From assembly GCA_028279585.1 (NCBI GenBank), contig JANQNL010000035.1:1-40802 (forward strand): a stretch of DNA of 40,802 bases, written 5' to 3'. The translations under genes and the position numbers were made by a program. This document shows, piece after piece, positions 31,611 to 40,617 of this stretch (positions are counted from its first letter, which is position 1; every line of letters starts with the position of its first letter). This DNA is from Thermoplasmatota archaeon. Lineage in GTDB: Archaea > Thermoplasmatota > Penumbrarchaeia > JANQNL01. Under the pieces are notes generated by a model. That model was not told the origin of the DNA, ran no database searches, and worked only from the letters and a program-made list of their open reading frames with translations.

Positions 31611-34600
31611 ATGGTATCATTCAGGGGATTTGTGTTGGTGCTCGCAGTTCTATCAATGATGACAGCGGGAGTCCTACCGATAATAACAGCAGACCAGGGG
31701 TCAACTATAGATGGACCTGCCAGCTCCGAGTTCGGCAGCGACGTCCTGATGCTCGACCTTGATGGAGACGATATGCAGGAGCTCATCGTCGGTGCACCAG
31801 CCACCTCCAAGGTCTACATCTTCAATGGCACGGACGAGGTTTCCTGCACCCCCCTCGATCACACTGAATCGGACATCGTTCTTAGTGGCACAGGCGCTTT
31901 TGGCACCTCGGTCTTTGATGCTGGAGATCTGAACGGCGATGGGTTCAACGACCTTGGCGTTCACTCCCCAGCAAGCCCGTCCATTATATCGATCTTCCTG
32001 GCAGGTCAGACCTTTACGGATGCATCGACACCTGATGTGGTTCTCAATGGGATCTCAACAATGCTCGACATCGGTGACGCAGACCAGGCCGCACTTGGGT
32101 TCTGTGGCTGTTCCGCTGATGATCTGGCTCTATCCTACAATGATCCATCATCAGGTGTGGTCGTGTTCAATGGACGCAGAGCGATGATCACTGAGATCAT
32201 GTACGACCCACCAGGCAACGAGCCCAACGACGAGTGGTTCGAGGTCTACAATCCCTCCCCAGTGGTCCTGAACATGACCGGCTGGTCCTTCGAGACCGCA
32301 GGTGGGGCTTGGTTCGAGGTACCTCATAACACACTGGTCCAACCGTTCGGCCGTCAGGTATTTTCTTTCTCTGCAATGCCAGGAGCTGTTGAGTATGGGC
32401 CGCTGGATGCATCCTTCAACCTACAGAATCCGGGCGGTTCCATCGTGATGTACGATGAGCACTTCGATTATGTGGACTACATCATCTATTCCCCTGACTG
32501 GGGGACCACAGGTGACAACGGCAATGGTGGGTCTTTGGTCAGGAGCATGACCTACGGGAACCCGAACGATAACCAAACCTGGACCTCTACGACCAGCAAT
32601 ACTCCTGGGGCGGCTGACCCCTCCGAGACCATTATCACAGACATCTGGGGAAGCATCATCTCTACAAGCTTCACAGTGACCTCCCTGGCAGACTTCGGAG
32701 ACGTCAATGACGACGATCTGTCAGACCTTGCCATAGGTGGTGATAAAGCACCCAATGGCACCATCGAGGTATGGAGAGGCTTCAACGGACCGGACCCGAC
32801 GGTCTACTTCTACGAGAACTTCGAGACAGGTCTTGGACAGTGGGACATCGACCAGGACATCGGGGGCGTATGGGCCACTGAGAACCTCGATTCAGTTTCC
32901 GGCCAGTACTGCCTATCCAATTACTACACTTACGCCGAAAGGGACCATATATTCAACAACGCCCCTATTGACCTAAGGACCGCAACGAACCCATGGTTGA
33001 CATTCTGGCACAGGTTCCAGACCGATCCGAAGGGGGACTGGCTCGATCATCTCGAGGTTGAGGTAGCCGAGTGGGGTACAGAGTCATGGGGCATGCTTCG
33101 CTGTTACTCTGATACGAACCAAACACTGTCTCCTTGGATGCGTGCTGCCGTAGACCTCTCACCATATGCTGGGAGACAGATCAAACTGCGATGGCATACG
33201 ACCTCGGACGACAATGATTACGGAATCTGGCGTGTGGACGACATCATGGTCGCAGAGAAGCAGGTCACATACCATCTCAACGATGATCTCACAGACCTCT
33301 CGAACTGGGACCTGACGACAACTGGCTTAACTGGATGGACCATCGAGACCGATCCCTTCCAGGCACCTGATGGGAACCATGTCGTGAACAACTACGAGGG
33401 ATACGATAACGATACGATGACCACCAAGGACCCCCTTGACCTCACAGGTGTTTCTACAGCACATATCATCTTCCATCATGTGTTCAGGACGGAAGCTGCA
33501 CTTTATGATAACCTAACTGTCCAGATAGCTCCAGTTCCATTTACAGACTGGGAGATCGTCAAGCGTTTCGACAATGAGGAGAATACATCGTATACGGGAT
33601 ACGACCTTGACATCACCAACTACACTGGCCAGTCGATCAAGCTCAGGTTCTCCGTCACCTCGGACCACGCTGTGAACGGCACGTGGTTCATAGAGGACAT
33701 ACGTGTGCTCACCCTCGAGGGAGCGACACCACAACCTTTCATCACGCTTGATGGTGGAGGAACCCTTGGTAAGATCGGTTCCACCATCGAGACATATGTC
33801 CAGGGTGACCAGACCCACGTCCTTTATGGTGGGGATACCACGGACATCGTCCAGTGGGACAGATGGGGCATGGAGGAATTTTCGTTCGACAATGCTTCTG
33901 AGTTCGCAACCCTTTCCGGAACCAACATCAACTTCACAACAGGTGGGTCTGCACGACCCGGACCTACCACTAAGGACCTGTTCTACTCTACAGACTTCGA
34001 GCACGCATCATATGGTGACCTCGCCTCTGAATGGAGCATCACCTCTGGGCCTGGTGTGACCGTCGACCTCACCACTGAGACCGCGTTCTCTGGCTCCCAG
34101 TGTCTGTTGATAGCAGATATTGCAACGAACATGGACGCAGACCTGCGTTACGACATCCCTCCATCCAAACAGGGCATCCTCAAGTTCACGGCCAAGGTGG
34201 ACTCCACCGACGATTGGTGCTTCAACATCCTCATGAACGAGGATGACTACGAAGGAGGTGAGTTCTACTTCGACGGATACTTCCATCCGTTCATCGGCTG
34301 GTGGGATATCACCGACCACTACTTCGTTTCGTATGCGCCGAACACGTGGTACACCTTCGAAGCACACTGGGATACACAGACGGATCTATTCCAGTTGTTC
34401 ATCAACGATACGCTCGTTTATGATAATTGCAGGTTCGCAGGTGACGTGGAGTTCATTGACAACATACGATTACAGTCCATCGTAGATGGTACTTCGAACA
34501 TCTGGGTCGACGACCTTTCCATTTGGACCGAGCGGTTCGATGGCTCTGAAAAGACCATCGAGGGGGCCGGTCTTCAGCTGGAAGGAGAGCCTGTGAAGAT

Positions 34601-37433
34601 CATGGCGTCCAACGAAGGATGGACCTCCATCTGGGGCAATGGATTCGAATACACACTGGACAGTGGGTCCACATGGTATCCCTTGGATTGGGGAATGTGG
34701 CAGGACATCGGTCCCTCCGTGGCCACAGATGGAACCCTCGGATTCAAGGTAGCTATGGACCATAACCTGACCAAATGCTCTATCCTGAACGATCTGGACA
34801 TCTTTGTGGTCTACCGTGAGGACCTGCGAACCATCCAAGCAGACTCGGCAACGATAGAAGAAATAGCCATGGTCCACAACATCTCGAAAGAGACCTCAAT
34901 GGACCTTGCCATCACATCTGGGTCCACAACAGAAGTGTTCTTCGAGGACGCACTGACAGGTCCTGGACCATACGCTCCGTCCCTGATCCTGGACGGTGAT
35001 CAAGGCATTGGTTCTGGAGACCTACGCGTAGGTGGTTACAACGAGATCGCAGTGGGAACTGACCAGGACCAGGTCATCGTTGCTAACATCGTATCGCTTC
35101 TGGACAAGCTCACGGTCATTGCCGATCAGACGACCATCGGGCCGAACTCGACGGTCATCCTCACTGTCACCGGAGAGGTGGGTGGGATGGAGATACCTCT
35201 ATCCTGTGTGGAGTGGAACACTACTCCAGCCACATTTGTCGGGTCCAACGATTCAGGTGCAGAGATCATCACCCCCAAGACCGTGGGACCGTTGAACATC
35301 ACAGCTACGGTCGGAGACCTTACATCATGGGTCCTCATCGATGTGGTGGCGGGCGACCTCGACTCCATGGAAGTGGTGCCAGCGCCGGACAGGTTCGTGG
35401 CTGGACAGGAATACGATATCGAGGCCAAAGGATACGATGAGTTCGGAAACGACGTACAGGTCTCACCCACCTGGAACTGCACCATGGGAACCTTCTCACA
35501 GACCATTGGCAATCTTACAACGTTCACAGCAATGAACACCACTGGTATAGGGGTCTTCAATGCAACCTACATGACGTTCACCTTGCTCTACACCATCGAG
35601 GTCGTTAATGCGACCCCGTACGAGTTGACCATCGATCCAACATCGTTGACCATCAAAGCTGGAGATAACCATGACTTCGATGCAACACTGGTCGATGAGT
35701 TCGGCAATCAGATCAATGCCATCTTGGTTTGGACTGTTGATAACGGTTCGATCGATAGCGACGGTATCTTCACAGCACCACTAACAATGGGCCTTGCGTC
35801 GGTCACTGCTTCATTTGGGGCGCTGAGCGTTTCATCTGATGTGATAGTGACCCACACGGACCTTGTGGACTTCGAACTGAACTGGACACCAACCCAGCCT
35901 ATTGCAGGGTCCAATGTTACCTTCTGGTTGCACGGAAACGACGTCTACGGGAACACTGTGATGCTGGACTGCGACTGGGAGTTCGACGGCCAGCAGGTTG
36001 CAACAGGCGTTCAGATGCCAAGCCTGGAGATGCCGACCACAGCAGGAACCTATGTTGTCTGGGCCAACTCCTCCCTGGCTTCGCAGACCGGTATAATAAC
36101 CGTCGTACCCGCTTCGATGTTGGAACTGGAGATCGTTACAACAGGTACGTTCGTTCCAGTCGATGGGACCCTGTTCCTCACAGCCTATGGTAGAGACCAG
36201 TATGACAACCAGTTCCAGGTTCCTGCCACATGGTTCACAGACCTTGGGACCATTGATGGCAATGGTACCTTCTCCGCTGGTACGCTTGCAGGAGCGGCAG
36301 AGGTCACAGCTTCGTACGCTGGTTATCAGATATCGACCTTTATCACCATCAGACCTGGCGCTGTCAGCAATGTGGTCGTAGAACCATCGGATATCAAGGT
36401 CCAGGTCGGTTCAGAGACACAATTCACAGCCCGAGCCTATGACCAGTATGGGAACGAGGTGATCACAGACCCAGTATGGTCCACGAACGTTGGGGACATA
36501 ACCAACACTGGTGCGTTCACGGCCCAGGACTCGAACGCTGAAGGTTATGTGTCGGCCCAGATGGACGGGGTCGAGGGTAGGGCCACTGTGACCGTAGAAG
36601 GAGAGGAGGACACGTCCCTTATGCTCATCGCGCTAGTGGTCGTCCTCATCATAGTCATCCTAATAATCGCCGGAGTAGCCATCTACTTCATCATCAAAAA
36701 GCGCGGGGTCGAGGAGGAGGATGAGGACCTGGTCATCGACGAGGTCTATGTCATCCACCACAGCGGGAACCTCATGTGCCACAAGGCGTTCGGCGACGAG
36801 TCCGCCATGGACAAGGATCTGGTCTCTGGTATGATCAAGGCCATCGAAAGCTTCGTCAAGGACAGCTTTGCCTCTGATGACGACTCATCGGAGCTTGAGA
36901 AGATAGAGTTCGGCTCCCACAACATCATGATAAGAAAGAGCCACAAGTTCTCTCTGGCGCTTGTCTACAAGAGCGGTTCAATGAGCAAGCTCAACGAGCT
37001 TGCTACAGAGCTTGTGGACAGGATCGAGGAGGATTATGCTGATATCATCGAGGACTGGGATGGGGAGATGGACCATGTCCGTGGTATCGTGGACATCCTC
37101 GACGACTGTGTCATTGCAGCATGTCCAGACATGGACATGGATGAGGATGAGGTGGATCTAATCGAATCTTACGATTCTTCAGATCTTTCGGATGGTTATC
37201 CTCAAGAGGCAGAGGATGGCTTCATCGATGATAACGAGGACGACTATGACGATGACGATTTCGACGAGGATGAGTTCGACGAAGAGGATGAGGACCTTGA
37301 AGAAGAGGAGATCGAGGATACCGACGTCGAAGTAGACGGTGGTGAGATGGAGGATGAGGAAGTCGAAGAGGGACCTCCGAAAAAGAAGGGCAAGAAAGCC
37401 TCTCGCTCAAAGAAGTCGAAATCAAAGCGCTGA
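31611..37433 (+). CDS. Giant multidomain surface receptor with lamin-tail, MAM-like and Ig domains and a cytoplasmic roadblock/longin-like domain
   Basis: 1940 residues from ATG 31611, chosen for GGAGG 7 nt upstream and a signal peptide right after it (MVSFRGFVLVLAVLSMMTAG); ATG 31566 is the alternative. Order: FG-GAP-like blades (about 45-185), lamin-tail domain (about 190-317; ITEIMYDPPGNEPNDEWFEV), another blade (about 356-393), two MAM/jelly-roll modules (about 398-547 and 551-702), a LamG-like module (about 788-977), Big-type Ig repeats (about 1166-1663), and a TM helix (about 1672-1695). The cytoplasmic domain (about 1706-1820) matches that of the 1460-aa protein (DKDLVSGMIKAIESFVKDSF). 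An Asp/Glu run and a Lys-rich end follow. Ligand unknown. Confidence 0.85.
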   Translation: MVSFRGFVLVLAVLSMMTAGVLPIITADQGSTIDGPASSEFGSDVLMLDLDGDDMQELIVGAPATSKVYIFNGTDEVSCTPLDHTESDIVLSGTGAFGTSVFDAGDLNGDGFNDLGVHSPASPSIISIFLAGQTFTDASTPDVVLNGISTMLDIGDADQAALGFCGCSADDLALSYNDPSSGVVVFNGRRAMITEIMYDPPGNEPNDEWFEVYNPSPVVLNMTGWSFETAGGAWFEVPHNTLVQPFGRQVFSFSAMPGAVEYGPLDASFNLQNPGGSIVMYDEHFDYVDYIIYSPDWGTTGDNGNGGSLVRSMTYGNPNDNQTWTSTTSNTPGAADPSETIITDIWGSIISTSFTVTSLADFGDVNDDDLSDLAIGGDKAPNGTIEVWRGFNGPDPTVYFYENFETGLGQWDIDQDIGGVWATENLDSVSGQYCLSNYYTYAERDHIFNNAPIDLRTATNPWLTFWHRFQTDPKGDWLDHLEVEVAEWGTESWGMLRCYSDTNQTLSPWMRAAVDLSPYAGRQIKLRWHTTSDDNDYGIWRVDDIMVAEKQVTYHLNDDLTDLSNWDLTTTGLTGWTIETDPFQAPDGNHVVNNYEGYDNDTMTTKDPLDLTGVSTAHIIFHHVFRTEAALYDNLTVQIAPVPFTDWEIVKRFDNEENTSYTGYDLDITNYTGQSIKLRFSVTSDHAVNGTWFIEDIRVLTLEGATPQPFITLDGGGTLGKIGSTIETYVQGDQTHVLYGGDTTDIVQWDRWGMEEFSFDNASEFATLSGTNINFTTGGSARPGPTTKDLFYSTDFEHASYGDLASEWSITSGPGVTVDLTTETAFSGSQCLLIADIATNMDADLRYDIPPSKQGILKFTAKVDSTDDWCFNILMNEDDYEGGEFYFDGYFHPFIGWWDITDHYFVSYAPNTWYTFEAHWDTQTDLFQLFINDTLVYDNCRFAGDVEFIDNIRLQSIVDGTSNIWVDDLSIWTERFDGSEKTIEGAGLQLEGEPVKIMASNEGWTSIWGNGFEYTLDSGSTWYPLDWGMWQDIGPSVATDGTLGFKVAMDHNLTKCSILNDLDIFVVYREDLRTIQADSATIEEIAMVHNISKETSMDLAITSGSTTEVFFEDALTGPGPYAPSLILDGDQGIGSGDLRVGGYNEIAVGTDQDQVIVANIVSLLDKLTVIADQTTIGPNSTVILTVTGEVGGMEIPLSCVEWNTTPATFVGSNDSGAEIITPKTVGPLNITATVGDLTSWVLIDVVAGDLDSMEVVPAPDRFVAGQEYDIEAKGYDEFGNDVQVSPTWNCTMGTFSQTIGNLTTFTAMNTTGIGVFNATYMTFTLLYTIEVVNATPYELTIDPTSLTIKAGDNHDFDATLVDEFGNQINAILVWTVDNGSIDSDGIFTAPLTMGLASVTASFGALSVSSDVIVTHTDLVDFELNWTPTQPIAGSNVTFWLHGNDVYGNTVMLDCDWEFDGQQVATGVQMPSLEMPTTAGTYVVWANSSLASQTGIITVVPASMLELEIVTTGTFVPVDGTLFLTAYGRDQYDNQFQVPATWFTDLGTIDGNGTFSAGTLAGAAEVTASYAGYQISTFITIRPGAVSNVVVEPSDIKVQVGSETQFTARAYDQYGNEVITDPVWSTNVGDITNTGAFTAQDSNAEGYVSAQMDGVEGRATVTVEGEEDTSLMLIALVVVLIIVILIIAGVAIYFIIKKRGVEEEDEDLVIDEVYVIHHSGNLMCHKAFGDESAMDKDLVSGMIKAIESFVKDSFASDDDSSELEKIEFGSHNIMIRKSHKFSLALVYKSGSMSKLNELATELVDRIEEDYADIIEDWDGEMDHVRGIVDILDDCVIAACPDMDMDEDEVDLIESYDSSDLSDGYPQEAEDGFIDDNEDDYDDDDFDEDEFDEEDEDLEEEEIEDTDVEVDGGEMEDEEVEEGPPKKKGKKASRSKKSKSKR

Positions 37434-37439
37434 ATAACG

Positions 37440-37458
37440 GAAAAAACTGTTCTTTTTC
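37440..37458 (+). terminator. Stem-loop with T-run after the 1940-aa gene
   Basis: GAAAAA (37440-37445) pairs with TTTTTC (37453-37458) 6 nt after the stop codon. The T-run alone would suffice for archaeal termination. Confidence 0.5.
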
Positions 37459-37471
37459 ATAGCGAAAAAAT

Positions 37472-37520
37472 ACCCTACAAACGACCGATACTGTTTTTAA
37501 TATGGAGACGTTCGTAGGGT
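37472..37520 (+). promoter_or_regulatory. TATA box flanked by a 12-bp dyad upstream of the cysteine desulfurase gene
   Basis: ACCCTACAAACG (37472-37483) and CGTTCGTAGGGT (37509-37520) are inverted copies with one mismatch, on either side of TTTTTAATAT (37494-37503). The layout suits a dimeric repressor covering the promoter; the regulator is unknown. Iron or Fe-S control would make sense for this gene but is inferred. Confidence 0.45.
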
Positions 37521-37533
37521 TTGGGGGAATCCA

Positions 37534-38835
37534 TTGGAAGCCAATAAATTCCCGGGGCCATTGACCGTAGAGGATGTCCGCAAGGACATCCCTTTGACAT
37601 CAAAGTACATCTATGCAGACAACGGCGCGACCACACCTGTGCCGATACCTGTAGTCGATGCCATCAAGGGATACTTTGTGGATTACTGTTCTAACGTAGA
37701 GAGGGGAGCCTATGCCATTGCGGCCCGGGCGTCAGAGGAGTGGGACCAGGCACGTGAGGATGTGGCACATCTTCTGATGAAGTGCAAGACCGATGAGATG
37801 ATATTCACAAGAAACCTGACAGAGTGCTCCGGTATCGTCGCTCACTCACTCCAAGAACCGATTCTCGACATGGATGCCAATGGAAACTTCGGTGCAGGCG
37901 ACCCCCTGGTTGATTGGAAGCCAGGCGATAGGATCCTCATCTCCGACATGGAGCATCACTCCAACATCATGCCATGGATCAGGCTTGCCCACAGGGTAAG
38001 CGCCAAGGTCGAGGCAGTGGAATCCTCCGAGATCGGCCTCCTCACCCCCGAGGCATTCGCGGAAAAGATGGACAAGAACGTCCGCTTTGCAGCCTTCCAG
38101 CATGTCTCCAACGCCCTTGGCACCATCCATCCTGTCAAGGACATCATCAAGGTCATGAAAGAGGTCAATCCCGACCTCCTCGTCTACGTCGACGGATCCC
38201 AGGGTCCCGGCCATATGCCGGTGGACGTCAGGGACATCAATGCAGACTTCTACGGCTTCTCCGGCCATAAGGGATGCCTGGGCCCACAGGGTTCTGGCGG
38301 CCTGTTCATCAAGGAGGAGGTCATGAGCAAGACCGACCCACTCCTTCTCGGTGGCGGTACCATGATGGACGTCACGTATTCAAATTACAAGCTTCGCACG
38401 GACTCCATCTCCAAGAGGTTTGCAGCAGGCACTCCATCCATCGCTATCGACATCGGCCTCGGTCGTGCAGCTGTCTACTCTGCCAAGCAGATAGGCCTGG
38501 AGCGCATCGAGGAACGCGAGAAGATGCTCTCGAACCTCCTGGTCGAGCAACTCGACGGTGTCGAAGGCCTCGAGGTCTACGGCCCACGGGCGGACGAGCA
38601 TCGAGGTGGCGTGGTCACCTTTAACGTCGAGGGATGGAACAGCATGGACGTTGCTCTTCTCCTTGAGGAGGAGCACAACATCCTGACCCGCTCTGGCACC
38701 CACTGCTGCATCCCACTGATGCGCAAGATGGGAGTTCACGATAAGTACGGCGGCAATGTCCGTGCATCCTTCCACTTCTTCAACACCGAGGAAGAGGTCA
38801 AGACCATCGCAGACGCTCTGAAGGAGATGGTCTGA
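37534..38835 (+). CDS. sufS: Cysteine desulfurase (SufS-like, class V aminotransferase)
   Basis: PLP enzyme releasing sulfur from cysteine for Fe-S clusters or thio-modification. The 433-residue protein has YIYADNGATTPVP, NLTECSGIVAHSL, ISDMEHHSNIMPW, VYVDGSQGPGHMPVDV, the PLP lysine in FYGFSGHKGCLGPQGSG, and the catalytic cysteine loop RSGTHCCIPLMRKMG (two Cys in a row). An insert of about 15 residues (EPILDMDANGNFGAGDPL) precedes WKPGDRIL. Start is TTG 37534 with GGGGGA 5 nt upstream; no ATG fits. It overlaps the next gene by 1 nt (TGATG). No sufBC genes are nearby. Confidence 0.92.
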   Translation: MEANKFPGPLTVEDVRKDIPLTSKYIYADNGATTPVPIPVVDAIKGYFVDYCSNVERGAYAIAARASEEWDQAREDVAHLLMKCKTDEMIFTRNLTECSGIVAHSLQEPILDMDANGNFGAGDPLVDWKPGDRILISDMEHHSNIMPWIRLAHRVSAKVEAVESSEIGLLTPEAFAEKMDKNVRFAAFQHVSNALGTIHPVKDIIKVMKEVNPDLLVYVDGSQGPGHMPVDVRDINADFYGFSGHKGCLGPQGSGGLFIKEEVMSKTDPLLLGGGTMMDVTYSNYKLRTDSISKRFAAGTPSIAIDIGLGRAAVYSAKQIGLERIEEREKMLSNLLVEQLDGVEGLEVYGPRADEHRGGVVTFNVEGWNSMDVALLLEEEHNILTRSGTHCCIPLMRKMGVHDKYGGNVRASFHFFNTEEEVKTIADALKEMV

Positions 38836-39065
38836 TGGACGAGAACGAGATGAAGGACAAGGATCTGATCCTCAAGATATTGAGGGAGAACGGTCCTATG
38901 ACCACCAACGAGTTCGATGCGTACATTCAGGAACACAAGGATGAGATCCAGACGTCTTGTCCTGATTCTTCTCTTCGGAAGCTTATTTGGATGAAGCGAC
39001 AGGGCTTTATCAAGGGGAAGCCTGTCAAAGAGAAGAAGGGTTGGGAGTGGTGGGTGGAGGAATAA
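38835..39065 (+). CDS. Small winged-helix-like protein
   Basis: 76 residues coupled to the desulfurase gene. KDLILKILRENGPMTTNEFDAYI looks like helices 1-2 of a winged helix, SSLRKLIWMKRQGFIKG like the recognition helix and wing entry, and KEKKGWEWWVEE like the wing. A single Cys is present. It could be a regulator of its own operon or a nucleic-acid-binding partner; no named family is recognised. Start overlaps the sufS stop; the stop codon lies inside a 14-bp inverted repeat. Confidence 0.75.
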   Translation: MDENEMKDKDLILKILRENGPMTTNEFDAYIQEHKDEIQTSCPDSSLRKLIWMKRQGFIKGKPVKEKKGWEWWVEE

Positions 39066-39103
39066 AATTACTCACTCAGCACTTGCATGAATTTTATTCC
39101 TCC
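39056..39103 (+). terminator. 14-bp perfect inverted repeat spanning the stop of the small gene
   Basis: GGAGGAATAAAATT (39056-39069) and AATTTTATTCCTCC (39090-39103) form a perfect stem with a 20-nt loop; the TAA stop is inside the left arm. A probable 3'-end structure of the sufS operon, either terminator or stabiliser. Confidence 0.6.
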
Positions 39104-39146
39104 CACGCACGGCGCTAGAGATATCAACGATAAGCCGTAGCTGTGT

Positions 39147-39191
39147 CCAGAACTTTCTGATACGTTAGTTTCGACGAAAGAAAGTTTCTGG
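39147..39191. repeat. Inverted repeat after the duplicated-domain gene
   Basis: CCAGAACTTTCT (39147-39158) pairs with AGAAAGTTTCTGG (39179-39191) with a one-base bulge and a 20-nt loop; GAGATATC elements lie outside (39117-39124 and 39191-39198). It sits 7 nt beyond the stop of the minus-strand gene at 39199, another 3'-end foldback though without clear sequence match to the others. Confidence 0.5.
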
Positions 39192-39198
39192 AGATATC

Positions 39199-40053
39199 TC
39201 AGTCCTTATTCTCATCTCTTTCTCGTAAGTGCATCTGACTGTGATGCTCTCCATCCCACTTGTCCTCGAAGTTATGGACATAGAACAGCAGCTCTCTCAA
39301 CCTCCAATTATCGAGCGAACGCTCGATAGCGGCGATTCCAGGGTCGGATAACCACTGCGACCCCCCATCCATCTCCACGATGCCATAATCGCCTGTGACC
39401 TGGCTGAAGAAATCCTCAAAATCAGTTGGTTCTTTGATTTTCTTCAGCTCACACAAGTGTTCATAATCCCTCTTCCACTCATCCCCACCATTGCAGCTCC
39501 ATCGGTATTCATACCAGAAGGAAAGAAAAAGAAGGCCATCAGTCTTTAGATCCTCGATGTAACCCATCTGCTTTCTGATAAGCTGCTCATCACCTTTGTC
39601 CCTCTTTCGAGGATCCCAATCTGAAAAGTCCTTTCCATCCCAAATGTCATCATCATTGCTGACACGATCGAAGATCTTCTTAATCCTCTCGTTCTCAAGT
39701 GCTCTTGGAACGGAGATCTTTGCATACTTCGATATATCCTCAGATCCCCCTGTTGAATGGAAAATGCCGATCTTTTCCATGAGTTCGTAATATTGGAAGA
39801 ATTCAAGCTCTGGTTCGATGTCAAGCTTCTTACAGAGGTAGGGGAAATCTCGGACCCACTCATCACCCCCATTTACGCTTCCCTTGAATTCCCACCAAAG
39901 AGCAAGGATTATCAATGCATCGTCATCAAGTTTCTCGATGAACTCAACTTGTTCCTGGACAAGTTTCTCGATCTCACTCTCTTCTGTGGGACCCCCTCCT
40001 CCACCGGGTGATAAATTTCGTTCAGTCAACAATATAAGTTCCTTGAGCCTCAT
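39199..40053 (-). CDS. Unknown protein with a duplicated Trp-rich domain
   Basis: 284 residues, no signal peptide or TM helix. Two copies of one domain are visible: residues about 30-140 with LIILALWWEFKGSVNGGDEW and RDFPYLCKKLDI, and about 160-275 with LLFLSFWYEYRWSCNGGDEW and RDYEHLCELKKI. Each copy later has a GGS motif (HSTGGSEDISKY; EMDGGSQWLSDP) and a helix ending near IWDGKDF or KWDGEHH. The invariant NGGDEWxRDxxxLC core suggests a conserved but unrecognised fold. A/T content is higher than in the neighbours. TATA 25 nt before the ATG supports the start. Confidence 0.75.
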   Translation of the reverse strand: MRLKELILLTERNLSPGGGGGPTEESEIEKLVQEQVEFIEKLDDDALIILALWWEFKGSVNGGDEWVRDFPYLCKKLDIEPELEFFQYYELMEKIGIFHSTGGSEDISKYAKISVPRALENERIKKIFDRVSNDDDIWDGKDFSDWDPRKRDKGDEQLIRKQMGYIEDLKTDGLLFLSFWYEYRWSCNGGDEWKRDYEHLCELKKIKEPTDFEDFFSQVTGDYGIVEMDGGSQWLSDPGIAAIERSLDNWRLRELLFYVHNFEDKWDGEHHSQMHLRERDENKD

Positions 40054-40074
40054 CGCTCTGCATAATAAGTGCCG

Positions 40075-40081
40075 ATATATA
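40075..40081 (-). promoter_or_regulatory. TATA box of the duplicated-domain gene
   Basis: TATATAT on the minus strand, centred 25 nt upstream of ATG 40053, in the 45-nt gap after the protease gene. Confidence 0.5.
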
Positions 40082-40098
40082 CAGGCTTCGGAGCATGC

Positions 40099-40608
40099 TT
40101 ACTCAGCCCGATCCTTATCCCCCAACTCCACCAGAAATCCCTCGACCTTATCAACCAACCCCGGGAACGCCTTCTCCACAGGCTCGGTGAACTCTTCCTT
40201 AAACTCCAGCACCGAGATCACCTCCATGGCGAAGATGAACACATCCTGCGGAATCCCATCCTCGCAGTACCTCTCCCCCACCTTCAGCGCGGTCGTCAGG
40301 TCCACATTATGCGGGTTCGAAGCATGCAGCGTAGTGCACAGCTCATCGAACTCCATCTCGTAGATCTCCCCTGGCACTCCCCCCTCGGTCTGGATGGCAT
40401 CCACCAGGACCAGCCGTTCATAACCAACGACCATGTCCATGAGCTCGAACCCACCCAGGGCTCCCTCGTCGAACGTGATCCAATCATAACCAGGTCGGTT
40501 CTCGAACCGCTTCTGCAGTTCTCGGATACAATGGATGCCCACGCCATCGTCTCCCAGGATAGGGTTCCCTATGCCTAGAACGATGGTCTTTGGATGGATA
40601 TCGGACAT
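40099..40608 (-). CDS. Hydrogenase maturation protease
   Basis: Ni-dependent endopeptidase that trims the C-terminus of a [NiFe]-hydrogenase large subunit. The 169-residue protein has VLGIGNPILGDDGVG (with a metal-binding Asp/Glu position), LVLVDAIQTEGGVPGEI (second metal ligand), and ASNPHNVDLTTAL with the His ligand. Residues 130-169 are a less conserved helix. No hydrogenase subunit is in the window, so its substrate lies elsewhere. It follows asnS by 9 nt and is probably co-transcribed with it. Confidence 0.9.
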   Translation of the reverse strand: MSDIHPKTIVLGIGNPILGDDGVGIHCIRELQKRFENRPGYDWITFDEGALGGFELMDMVVGYERLVLVDAIQTEGGVPGEIYEMEFDELCTTLHASNPHNVDLTTALKVGERYCEDGIPQDVFIFAMEVISVLEFKEEFTEPVEKAFPGLVDKVEGFLVELGDKDRAE

Positions 40609-40617
40609 TTTGTGGCC

